7,306 bases of DNA from an uncultured Collinsella sp. GTDB taxonomy: Bacteria > Actinomycetota > Coriobacteriia > Coriobacteriales > Coriobacteriaceae. The notes beneath the pieces were generated by a model. That model worked only from the letters and a program-made list of their open reading frames with translations, had not been told where the DNA came from and did not search any database. The stretch spans positions 1 through 7,306 of the forward strand of contig URMR01000090.1 of NCBI GenBank assembly GCA_900548935.1. The letters run 5' to 3'. Positions 1 to 5,363 of the stretch are shown piece by piece (position 1 is the stretch's first letter; every line of letters begins with the position of its first letter). Both the position numbers and the translations under genes were made by a program.

Positions 1-1512
1 AATACCGGACTGTGCGCCCGCAGTGACCGAGTCGCCGATCATCAGCACACGGGCATCGCAGGTTCCGGTCGCCTCGTCGTAGGTAAAGCTCTTCCAGTCC
101 AAGTTCTTGGGGACCTTTTCGGCGATAGGACCCTCTTTGGGCTTTTGCTGAGCGGCATCGTTGGGCTGAGCGTCTTGGTTGGATGCGGACTCGGCGCTCT
201 TGTCGCCGGCGCCGTTGTCCTTGGGCGAGGTTGCGTTTTGGGCAAGCTCGGGGCGGAGCTGCTCGGCGCGGGCGGTGGCGATGTCCGTCCAGTCGAGCGG
301 TGCGAAGGCGAGTGCGAGGACGCATGCAGCGCCAAGCGCACAAAGTGCCATGGCGGGCGAAAGGACGCGTGTCTTTGCCGTGCTGTCCTGCTGGGCGGGC
401 TTGCGGGACCAAGGACGTTCGACGAGACGATAGAAGACCTCGGCCACCGCAAGGATCACCACAAGCTGCAGCGCCTGCTCCCACCAGGCGATGCGGGTGG
501 TGCGGGTTGCGGGGTTCATGAGAAGCAACAGGGGATAGTGCACCAGATAGACCGAGAACGAGCGCTGGCCCAGCCAGACGAGCGGCTTGACCGACAACAG
601 ACGACGCACGATACATTCCGTGTTTTGCACGCAGATGATGAGGAGCCCGGTAAGCAGGGCGAGCAGCAAAAAGCCACCGCGGTAGAGCAGGGGGTTCTCT
701 CCGGTCAGCGTGAACGCGCCGACTATGACGGCAGCGAGCCACGCGATGGAGACCACGTTAACCTTCGAGATACCCTTGCTGGCGCCGGGGGTAGGGATGT
801 TGCCGCTCAGTATCTCGCGCAGGCGCGGAGCGGCGATGGCGGCCAGGGCTCCGCATAAAAGCTCGGCGGCGCGGGCATCGGTTCCGTAGTAGACACGCGA
901 TGTGTCGGCGGCGGGGTCGAACATGAGGGCCATCGCCGCCGCCGATGCTAGCGTGAGCGTGACCGTGATACCGATGGCGGTGTTGCGCGAGCGGGTCTTG
1001 CTGCAGAGCGCCATAAGGATGATCGGCCATACCAGGCAGAACTGCATCTGGACGCCGCAGAACCACAGGTGCGTGAGCGGCGAGGGGAGTCCCGCGGCGG
1101 CGAAATACGAGACGTTGCGGAAGATATAGAACCAGTTGCTCAAAAAGAGTGCCGATGGCAGTGCGTCCTGCTGCACCTTAGGCAGCAGGCTCGGAGCCGC
1201 GATATAGGTTGCTATTGCGGTGAGCGCGACGGTCACGACGATCGGCGGCATCATGCGCGCAATGCGGTGGCAGATATAGCGCGGGTACGAGAACCCGTCG
1301 CGCGCCGTAGCCCGCATAATGCTTTTGGTGGCGAGATAGCCACTCAGCGTAAAGAAAAGTGTAACGCCCAAAAAACCGCCGGTCAGGCGGCTGGGGCGAA
1401 GGTGATATAGGACGACGCCGGCGATGGCGAGAGCGCGAAGCCCATCGAGTGCGGCGATGCGTTGGTTGCGTTGAGGCGCTGCGTGTGCGGCGCCCGTGGG
1501 TGTGTTTTGCAT
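1..1512 (-). CDS. Acyltransferase-3 / SGNH fusion (OatA/OafA-like membrane O-acyltransferase), 3' end outside window
   Basis: The frame is open for 504 codons from ATG at 1512 to the left edge, so the C-terminus is missing. GGAGG at 1521-1525 precedes the start by 8 bases. The N-terminal ~400 residues are an acyltransferase-3 membrane domain. R26-x10-H37 matches the family's Arg/His active-site motif, followed by GVTLFFTLSGY (49-59), PLTHLW (145-150), LVWP, LGQRSFSVYLVHYPL (314-328) and YRLVERPW (361-368). A last membrane segment (about 386-404) leads into a hydrophilic Ala/Gln/Asp/Pro-rich linker (about 405-485). Then comes MIGDSVTAG (491-499), block I of SGNH hydrolases with Ser495 as presumed nucleophile; the rest lies beyond the edge. 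Family knowledge: such fusions move acyl groups across the membrane onto peptidoglycan or surface glycans. The acceptor here cannot be told. The usual Glu in the 'EEQF' position is Gln-Met (154-155). Likely its own transcription unit. Confidence 0.9.
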   Translation of the reverse strand, partial: MQNTPTGAAHAAPQRNQRIAALDGLRALAIAGVVLYHLRPSRLTGGFLGVTLFFTLSGYLATKSIMRATARDGFSYPRYICHRIARMMPPIVVTVALTAIATYIAAPSLLPKVQQDALPSALFLSNWFYIFRNVSYFAAAGLPSPLTHLWFCGVQMQFCLVWPIILMALCSKTRSRNTAIGITVTLTLASAAAMALMFDPAADTSRVYYGTDARAAELLCGALAAIAAPRLREILSGNIPTPGASKGISKVNVVSIAWLAAVIVGAFTLTGENPLLYRGGFLLLALLTGLLIICVQNTECIVRRLLSVKPLVWLGQRSFSVYLVHYPLLLLMNPATRTTRIAWWEQALQLVVILAVAEVFYRLVERPWSRKPAQQDSTAKTRVLSPAMALCALGAACVLALAFAPLDWTDIATARAEQLRPELAQNATSPKDNGAGDKSAESASNQDAQPNDAAQQKPKEGPIAEKVPKNLDWKSFTYDEATGTCDARVLMIGDSVTAGAQSGI

Positions 1513-1645
1513 CGTTCTTTCCTCCAATGTCGACCTAGCAGTCTAGCGCTCTGCGCGGACAAAGGAAGGGGGTTTGTGCGGTTGAACAACATGCCGCGGG
1601 GCGATGCTTCGCTACGCAAAAGCCGCACCTGCGTTGATGCTCAGC

Positions 1646-1683
1646 TGCCTATGTAGAAACGTTTCAGGACCTCTACATAGGCA
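1646..1683. repeat. 12-bp perfect inverted repeat (hairpin) between acyltransferase and EIIA genes
   Basis: TGCCTATGTAGA (1646-1657) and TCTACATAGGCA (1672-1683) are perfect inverse complements around a 14-base loop. The element lies about 65 bases past the EIIA stop and about 135 bases ahead of the acyltransferase start, both on the minus strand. In the minus direction the T-rich run precedes the stem and none follows it, so it is not a textbook intrinsic terminator. It could be a U-less terminator, an mRNA 3'-end stabiliser or a protein-binding site. The palindrome GAAACGTTTC overlaps its left arm and loop. Confidence 0.6.
1656..1665. promoter_or_regulatory. GAAACGTTTC palindrome, LacI-family-like operator (copy 1)
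   Basis: This perfect 10-bp palindrome with a central CG is identical to the site at 2359-2368; the shared core is 11 bases, GAAACGTTTCA. A-rich arms around a central CG are typical of LacI/GalR/CcpA-family operators, and E. coli RbsR sites look similar. This copy sits 144 bases upstream of the acyltransferase start, within the hairpin at 1646-1683. Role and cognate regulator are inference. Confidence 0.4.
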
Positions 1684-1747
1684 AAAACAACAACACAGAT
1701 GCGGCAAAGATGCACAGGCGGTTGGCCCGTTATGTGGCAGCGGTCTG

Positions 1748-2311
1748 CTACTTGGTCTTGGCCACCAGCAGCGGGTCGCCCAGCTTGACGAGCGGATTGC
1801 CGCCGATAAGCGTGCCGGACTCGCCGACATGGTCGATGCTCTTAAGACGATCGAGCTCGGAGACGATGACGGTCACGATGTCCTCGTGACCGGCGGCCTT
1901 GATGGCCTCGCGGTCGAAGCTGATGAGCGGCTGGCCTGCCTTGACCACATCGCCCATCTCGACAAAGCGGGCAAAACCCTTGCCGTTCATTTCCACGGTG
2001 CCCAGGCCGACATGGATGAACACGCGAAGACCGTCCTCGGTGATCATGCCGATGGAGTGGTTGGTGACGGTGGTGGCGCCGATGCGGCCGTTGGCAGGCG
2101 CATAGATGGTACCGGTAATGGGCTCGATGCCGTAGCCCTGACCGAGCATACCCGAGGCGATGGTCTCATCGGGAACCTCATCCAGGTTGACGAGCACGCC
2201 GTTGACGGGGGCGTAGATGACGCCTTCGCGGGTGGCGAAGCTTGCCGCGGGCGGAACGGATGTCTCGCCCGCCGAGGTGAAGGTGGACTTAAGCGAATCG
2301 AGCAGATCCAT
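1748..2311 (-). CDS. crr: PTS glucose-type EIIA component (EIIA-Glc/Crr family), stand-alone
   Basis: A 187-residue protein starts at ATG 2311, chosen because GGAGG (2317-2321) lies 5 bases upstream. An in-frame start 9 codons earlier lacks that spacing. The whole length is one EIIA domain: IYAPVNGVLVNLDEVPD (32-48), the first active-site His in TVTNHSIGM (His85), and the phosphorylated His in VFIHVGLGTVEMNGKGF (His100). These correspond to His75 and His90 of E. coli EIIA-Glc. It takes phosphate from HPr and passes it to an EIIB of a glucose, sucrose, beta-glucoside or N-acetylglucosamine-type permease. No EIIB or EIIC domain is attached or adjacent, so it must serve permeases encoded elsewhere. 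In enteric bacteria this protein also signals catabolite state; that role is not established for this lineage. Monocistronic; a GAAACGTTTC site overlaps its likely promoter. Confidence 0.93.
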   Translation of the reverse strand: MDLLDSLKSTFTSAGETSVPPAASFATREGVIYAPVNGVLVNLDEVPDETIASGMLGQGYGIEPITGTIYAPANGRIGATTVTNHSIGMITEDGLRVFIHVGLGTVEMNGKGFARFVEMGDVVKAGQPLISFDREAIKAAGHEDIVTVIVSELDRLKSIDHVGESGTLIGGNPLVKLGDPLLVAKTK

Positions 2312-2358
2312 AGTTGCCTCCAACTTAAATAGGCGCATATCGCGCGCTTGGTTTGCCG

Positions 2359-2368
2359 GAAACGTTTC
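2359..2368. promoter_or_regulatory. GAAACGTTTC palindrome, LacI-family-like operator (copy 2) ahead of EIIA
   Basis: Identical to the 10-bp palindrome at 1656-1665, here 48 bases upstream of the EIIA start codon. It overlaps the putative -10 element of that gene. A second related interrupted palindrome, CGTG-TTT-CACG (2372-2382), follows at once. Position over the promoter suggests repression by a LacI-family sugar regulator or a CcpA-like protein; this is inferred from motif shape and position. Confidence 0.5.
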
Positions 2369-2392
2369 ATACGTGTTTCACGGCTTGGTCAA
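2366..2392 (-). promoter_or_regulatory. Putative promoter of the EIIA gene
   Basis: On the minus strand TTGACC (2392-2387, 5 of 6 to TTGACA) is followed after 15 bases by TATGAA (2371-2366, 4 of 6 to TATAAT). The spacing is short for a sigma-70-type promoter, so the exact -10 is uncertain. It would give a leader of roughly 45-50 bases before the ribosome binding site at 2317-2321. Confidence 0.35.
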
Positions 2393-2554
2393 CGCCCCTA
2401 TTCTACGCTGCTCAACGATACCTCTGAACTGGGATTATGTGATATATCAGTTGAAGGGAAACTTATTGCCGGAGTGTTTCTGTGCCACGGGCTCAAGTGG
2501 GGTACGCTTAGATGCGAAAAATGAGTGCGCATAATCTGCGCGAAGGGAGCACGT

Positions 2555-3457
2555 ATGATTGTCGAGAACCACGCGCTGTGGGGCGAGGAGCCGACCGAGG
2601 ATTATCCGGCGACGTTTACGTATTTGGGTGCCGAGCCGCTGCCCGACAAGCCCAATGGCCGCCGCCCCGCGGTGGTCATCTGCGGCGGAGGCGGGTTTAC
2701 GCATATCTCTCCGCACGAGCAGGACCCGGTGGCGTTTGCATTTTTGGACCGCGGCTACCAGGCCTTTGTGCTCAACTATGTGACGAGCGGCACGGGCGAC
2801 GTGAGTTTTCCGCACCCGCAGGCAGACCTTGCCAAGATGGTCGCCACAGTTCGCGCCAACGCCGACGAGTGGCATGTCGATCCCAAGCGCGTGTGCGTCG
2901 TGGGTTTCTCGGCGGGCGGCATGATCTGCGCTTCGCTGGCAACGCAATGGAAGACTGGTCCCTTCGCGGGCCTGGCAGGGGCGCGTCCGGACGACATTCG
3001 TCCCGATGCCGTGGTGCTGGGCTATCCATTGCTCGACTTTGCCTATGTGCGCGACATGCAGACGCGCGACCCGCGCATCGACCTGCGCGTGCCCAAGACG
3101 GGCGGCAAGACGGGGCGCGATTTGCTCAACGACTATCTGTCGATGGTGACGGGCGGCGAGGCGACCGACGAGCACCTGGCCGACATCTGTCCCACCACGC
3201 ACGTTTCGCGCCAGATGCCCCCGACCTTTGTGTGGGGCGTGTCCGATGATAAGACGGCGCCGATCGCACAGGTCTATCCGTTTGCCCAACGCATGGCCGA
3301 GGAGGGCGTCGCTTGCGAGATGCACGTCTTTGACCAGGGCGGTCACGGCCTTTCGCTCGGCAACGCCAACACTGCGGTCGACAACGAGGACAAGCAGGTG
3401 GCAGTCCGTCCTTGGATTCGCCTAGCCTTTAGGTTCCTAGGCCGCCACGGTTTTTAG
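2555..3457 (+). CDS. Alpha/beta-hydrolase esterase (BD-FAE/acetyl-esterase type)
   Basis: A 300-residue protein without signal peptide, so probably cytoplasmic. ATG 2555 is preferred because GAAGGGAG (2542-2549) stands 5 bases ahead; an upstream in-frame GTG at 2525 has no such site. The alpha/beta-hydrolase parts occur in order: oxyanion-hole loop VVICGGGGFTH (40-50), nucleophile elbow GFSAGG (117-122, Ser119), acid in GVSDDKTAP (likely Asp232) and the catalytic His in QGGHGLS (His264). The 'GGGGF' loop and overall length resemble the BD-FAE / acetyl-xylan-esterase-like group, which removes acetyl or other short acyl groups from sugars. The substrate here is not readable from sequence. It is divergent from EIIA and convergent with the GntR gene, so likely monocistronic. 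A role in removing acyl groups from imported oligosaccharides is conjecture. Confidence 0.9.
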   Translation: MIVENHALWGEEPTEDYPATFTYLGAEPLPDKPNGRRPAVVICGGGGFTHISPHEQDPVAFAFLDRGYQAFVLNYVTSGTGDVSFPHPQADLAKMVATVRANADEWHVDPKRVCVVGFSAGGMICASLATQWKTGPFAGLAGARPDDIRPDAVVLGYPLLDFAYVRDMQTRDPRIDLRVPKTGGKTGRDLLNDYLSMVTGGEATDEHLADICPTTHVSRQMPPTFVWGVSDDKTAPIAQVYPFAQRMAEEGVACEMHVFDQGGHGLSLGNANTAVDNEDKQVAVRPWIRLAFRFLGRHGF

Positions 3458-3469
3458 GCCGCGCATCAC

Positions 3470-3533
3470 GAGGGTGGATAATCTCCCGTTTTTGGTCTGC
3501 TTTTCGGCCGAAAGGGGGAGATTATCCACCCTC
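3470..3533. repeat. 18-bp perfect inverted repeat with nested palindrome, REP-like, between convergent genes
   Basis: GAGGGTGGATAATCTCCC (3470-3487) and its exact reverse complement (3516-3533) flank 28 bases. That loop contains its own 12-bp palindrome TTTCGGCCGAAA (3502-3513). A further partial copy of the arm end, ATCCACCTTCAT (3553-3564), compares with ATCCACCCTCAT (3524-3535). The element fills the gap between the convergent esterase and GntR genes. It lacks a U-tract on either side, so it is either a bidirectional structure protecting mRNA 3' ends or a member of a dispersed intergenic repeat family. Confidence 0.75.
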
Positions 3534-3571
3534 ATCAGTAAAGCCTCCGAAAATCCACCTTCATTGCTTTC

Positions 3572-4222
3572 CTACCAGACGGTGAACTGGGCGTTTTCTG
3601 TGTTCCAATGGACATCGCGAACGTAGTCGCGCACGCCCGTCGCATCTCGTGCTTCGAACAACTCAAGAATATGAGCATGTTCGTTGTTGGCTTTATTGAG
3701 CAGTTTGCACGCCGTCTCCTGGTCGACAGTTTCGTAATCGCGCTTGATAAAGCAGCGCTCGAGCTGCGAGATCATATCGCGCAGACGGTCGTTGCCGCAG
3801 CGGTTGAAGTACGTCAGATGAAAGTCTCGCTGAATGTCGTCGTACTTTCGGATGAGACCGCCTTGGATCGCGAGGTCCATAGAGCCGACGAGAAATTTCA
3901 GCTGCGTAATGTCATCGTCGGTTAGGTTCGGACAGGCGAGATATGCGGCCTGCCCGTCGAGCGGCCCCATAATCTCAAAGACTTCAACGGCGTTTTGCTG
4001 ATCGAACCCACGGACGCGGAATCCGCGGCGGGGGAGATTGTCCAGATAGCCGTCGCTTGCGAGCTGGATGAGCGCCTCACGAACCGGCGTGCGCGACACG
4101 CCCATGGCATCGCAGATCGCCTGCTCGCTCAGCCGGTCGCCGGCGGACAACTCGCCGGCGTCAATACGGCTCGAAATATAGTCGTATACATGGTCCTTCA
4201 GGGGCCTTCTGAGCGTTTCCAT
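3572..4222 (-). CDS. GntR-family transcriptional regulator with FCD ligand domain (FadR subfamily)
   Basis: A 216-residue regulator starts at ATG 4222; AAGGAA (4232-4237) lies 9 bases upstream. Residues 1-70 are a GntR winged helix: LKDHVYDYISSRI (8-20), DRLSEQAICDAMGVSRTPVREAL (29-51) with the recognition helix, and the wing RRGFRV (65-70). Residues about 77-210 are an all-helical FCD domain, with DFHLTYFNRCGND (133-145), EHAHILELFEARD (181-193) and a C-terminal His205. His135, His184 or 182, and His205 fit the metal-binding histidines of many FCD proteins. The usual Asp four residues before the first His is Gln131 here, so metal binding is uncertain. FCD regulators mostly sense small organic or amino acids and repress neighbouring catabolic genes. 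The divergent DDAH-antiporter unit is the obvious target, with (methyl)arginine or a product as candidate effector. Confidence 0.9.
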   Translation of the reverse strand: METLRRPLKDHVYDYISSRIDAGELSAGDRLSEQAICDAMGVSRTPVREALIQLASDGYLDNLPRRGFRVRGFDQQNAVEVFEIMGPLDGQAAYLACPNLTDDDITQLKFLVGSMDLAIQGGLIRKYDDIQRDFHLTYFNRCGNDRLRDMISQLERCFIKRDYETVDQETACKLLNKANNEHAHILELFEARDATGVRDYVRDVHWNTENAQFTVW

Positions 4223-4287
4223 GAGCTTATGTTCCTTAACTGTATTTTTCTAAAATTAAATACGTTTCGCTTGAATAGCTCAGTTGA

Positions 4288-4293
4288 ATTATA
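4288..4293 (-). promoter_or_regulatory. -10 element of the GntR gene
   Basis: The minus strand reads TATAAT exactly at 4293-4288, about 65 bases ahead of the regulator's start. No good -35 hexamer is found 16-18 bases further upstream, so this could be a weak or activator-dependent promoter. The site lies about 80 bases from the TGTATACA palindrome, far enough that autoregulation would need looping or a second site. Confidence 0.4.
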
Positions 4294-4370
4294 GAACGAC
4301 CAGCTAAATCCTGCTACTTTGCGCCGATACGTAAGAATACGCTTACCGAGGAATAGCTACCGTTCAGGAC

Positions 4371-4385
4371 TGTATACAATATACA
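4371..4385. promoter_or_regulatory. Putative GntR/FCD operator TGTATACAATATACA
   Basis: TGTATACA (4371-4378) is a perfect 8-bp palindrome. TGTATA-CAA-TATACA (4371-4385) is a second, overlapping inverted repeat. FadR-subfamily GntR proteins characteristically bind short palindromes of the form T-n-GT-n(0-3)-AC-n-A, which this fits. It lies between the divergent regulator and DDAH genes and overlaps possible promoter elements of DDAH (TACAAT 4375-4380, or -35 TATACA 4380-4385), as expected for a repressor site. A 7-of-8 match, CGTATACA (4183-4190), falls inside the start of the regulator gene and may be chance. Confidence 0.5.
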
Positions 4386-4408
4386 AAACAAGAAAACCGC
4401 CCTAAGAT
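4380..4408 (+). promoter_or_regulatory. Putative promoter of the DDAH-antiporter unit
   Basis: TATACA (4380-4385) and TAAGAT (4403-4408) are separated by 17 bases; each matches 4 of 6 sigma-70-type consensus positions. An alternative -10 is TACAAT (4375-4380, 5 of 6), which has no good -35. Either way the promoter overlaps or abuts the TGTATACA palindrome. The leader would be roughly 65-90 bases. Confidence 0.35.
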
Positions 4409-4459
4409 AAAGCCATCGAAAGGAAGGCGGGCGCGAAGAAGTCCCGCTCTCTGCTAAGA

Positions 4460-4474
4460 GATCCAAGGAGGATC
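4460..4474 (+). promoter_or_regulatory. Strong DDAH ribosome binding site within a small hairpin
   Basis: AAGGAGG (4465-4471) stands 6 bases before ATG 4478 and fixes the start. It is embedded in GATCC-AAGGA-GGATC (4460-4474), a 5-bp stem with the first part of the Shine-Dalgarno sequence in the loop. A second short stem, GCGGG/CCCGC (4427-4431, 4443-4447), lies just upstream. Whether these folds affect translation is unknown. Confidence 0.6.
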
Positions 4475-4477
4475 ATC

Positions 4478-5254
4478 ATGACCAAGTTCAGCCACGTCAT
4501 CATCCGCCGTCCCGGCAAGTCCCTGAGCAATGGCATCACGAGTGCCCCCGAGCTTGGCCAGCCCATCTACGAGCGCGCCATCGAGGAGCACTACGATTAC
4601 GAGCATGCGCTCGAGCAGTGCGGCGTGGATGTCTCGGTGCTGCCCGCCCTCGAGCAGTATCCCGACAGCTGCTTTGTCGAGGATCCGGCCGTTATCACTC
4701 GCTGCGGCGCCATCATTACCAACCCCGGCGCCGATAGCCGCAACGGCGAGAAGGACGAGATCGAGCCGGCCGTCCGTCGCTTCTTTGACGACGAGCATGT
4801 CAAGCACATCGTTTCTCCGGGCACGCTCGACGGCGGCGACGTCATGATGGTCGGCGACCATTTCTACGTCGGTCGTTCCGCTCGCACCAACGAAGAGGGC
4901 ATCCGCCAGTTCTGCGAGATTCTCGAGGGCTGGGGCCTCGAGGGTTCCGAGGTTCCGCTGGAGGAGGTCCTGCACCTCAAGACGGGCGTCAACTACATCG
5001 AGGACAACAACATGCTCGTCTCCGGAGAGTTCATCGATAAGCCCGACTTTGCCCAGTACAACAAGATCGTCGTGCCCGAGGACGAGGCGTACGGCGCCAA
5101 TTGCATCTGGGTCAACGGTACGGTCATCGTTGCCGAGGGCTATCCGACCGTGCTCAAGGCCGTGCAGGATCTGGGCTACAAAACGCTCACCGTTGATACG
5201 TCTGAGTACCGCAAAATCGACGGCGGCCTGAGCTGCCTGTCACTGCGCTTCTAA
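4478..5254 (+). CDS. ddaH: Dimethylarginine dimethylaminohydrolase (DDAH; N-omega-methylarginine hydrolase)
   Basis: A 258-residue cytosolic enzyme of the guanidino-group modifying (pentein) superfamily. DDAH hydrolyses asymmetric dimethyl- or monomethyl-arginine to citrulline plus di- or monomethylamine through a covalent Cys adduct. Hallmarks in order: FPDS-like YPDSCFVEDP (61-70; Asp63, Glu68, Asp69), GADSR (84-88, Arg88), GTLDGGD (115-121, Asp118), SART (134-137, Arg136), LHLKTG (165-170, catalytic His166) and the C-terminal EYRKIDGGLSCLSLRF with nucleophile Cys253. From memory these align closely with Pseudomonas aeruginosa DDAH (Asp66, Glu114, His162, Cys249). The one change is Asp118 for Glu114; mammalian DDAH also has Asp there. 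Canonical arginine deiminase is about 400 residues with an extra helical domain, absent here. The gene is first in a unit with the antiporter at 5364 and divergent from the GntR gene. Activity on plain arginine cannot be excluded. Confidence 0.9.
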   Translation: MTKFSHVIIRRPGKSLSNGITSAPELGQPIYERAIEEHYDYEHALEQCGVDVSVLPALEQYPDSCFVEDPAVITRCGAIITNPGADSRNGEKDEIEPAVRRFFDDEHVKHIVSPGTLDGGDVMMVGDHFYVGRSARTNEEGIRQFCEILEGWGLEGSEVPLEEVLHLKTGVNYIEDNNMLVSGEFIDKPDFAQYNKIVVPEDEAYGANCIWVNGTVIVAEGYPTVLKAVQDLGYKTLTVDTSEYRKIDGGLSCLSLRF

Positions 5255-5289
5255 CGCGATGGCTGTAACAGTCTGATGATCGCTTGACC

Positions 5290-5330
5290 GATGGCCCGGC
5301 ACCCGATTCGGGACGTCCGGGCCATCTTTC
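5290..5330 (+). terminator. Hairpin with short U-tract between DDAH and antiporter genes (terminator or attenuator)
   Basis: GATGGCCCGG (5290-5299) pairs perfectly with CCGGGCCATC (5317-5326) and is followed by TTTCGTT. The 17-base loop holds a secondary CCCG-ATT-CGGG stem. The strong GC stem with an interrupted U-run looks like a leaky intrinsic terminator. It sits 36 bases after the DDAH stop and 37 bases before the antiporter ATG. No convincing promoter is seen between the hairpin and the antiporter, so the latter probably depends on read-through. Confidence 0.65.
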
Positions 5331-5363
5331 GTTCGATCACATGATGAAGGGGGTGCACATACA

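Larger units (their letters stand above)
2312..2554. other. Divergent intergenic region between EIIA (minus) and esterase (plus)
   Basis: There are 243 bases without a gene. The left part carries the EIIA promoter and operator. Further right TGATATATCA (2440-2449) is a perfect 10-bp palindrome in an AT-rich patch and could be an operator or an extended -10 (TGa-TATATC) for the esterase. A CATAAT hexamer (2530-2535) close to the esterase start resembles a -10 box but would leave almost no leader. No confident plus-strand promoter can be named. Confidence 0.4.

Noticed and set aside
145..858. Plus-strand open frame of 237 codons at the left side
   Set aside because: It is antisense to the acyltransferase-3/SGNH gene, whose motifs are continuous across this stretch.
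1604..2332. Plus-strand open frame of 242 codons opposite EIIA
   Set aside because: The EIIA domain on the minus strand is complete with both active-site histidines; the plus frame is a shadow.
2447..3346. Minus-strand open frame of 299 codons opposite the esterase
   Set aside because: The plus-strand esterase has an intact catalytic triad and ribosome binding site; the antisense product is low-complexity and His/Arg-rich.
3470..3533. Reading the 18-bp inverted repeat as a standard intrinsic terminator
   Set aside because: Neither side of the stem carries a U-tract in the transcribed direction.
3470..3564. CRISPR array from the recurring ATCCACC(C/T)TCAT motif
   Set aside because: Only three short occurrences, in mixed orientation and with irregular spacing; no repeat-spacer pattern.
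4454..4975. Minus-strand open frame of 173 codons opposite DDAH
   Set aside because: It is antisense to a well-conserved enzyme and crosses the DDAH ribosome binding site; no domain is recognisable.
4478..5254. Calling this gene canonical arginine deiminase (arcA)
   Set aside because: At 258 residues it lacks the additional helical domain of the ~400-residue deiminases, and its motifs follow DDAH throughout.
5284..5289. TTGACC as a -35 box for a separate antiporter promoter
   Set aside because: No -10-like hexamer follows at 15-19 bases; that stretch is the GC-rich hairpin.
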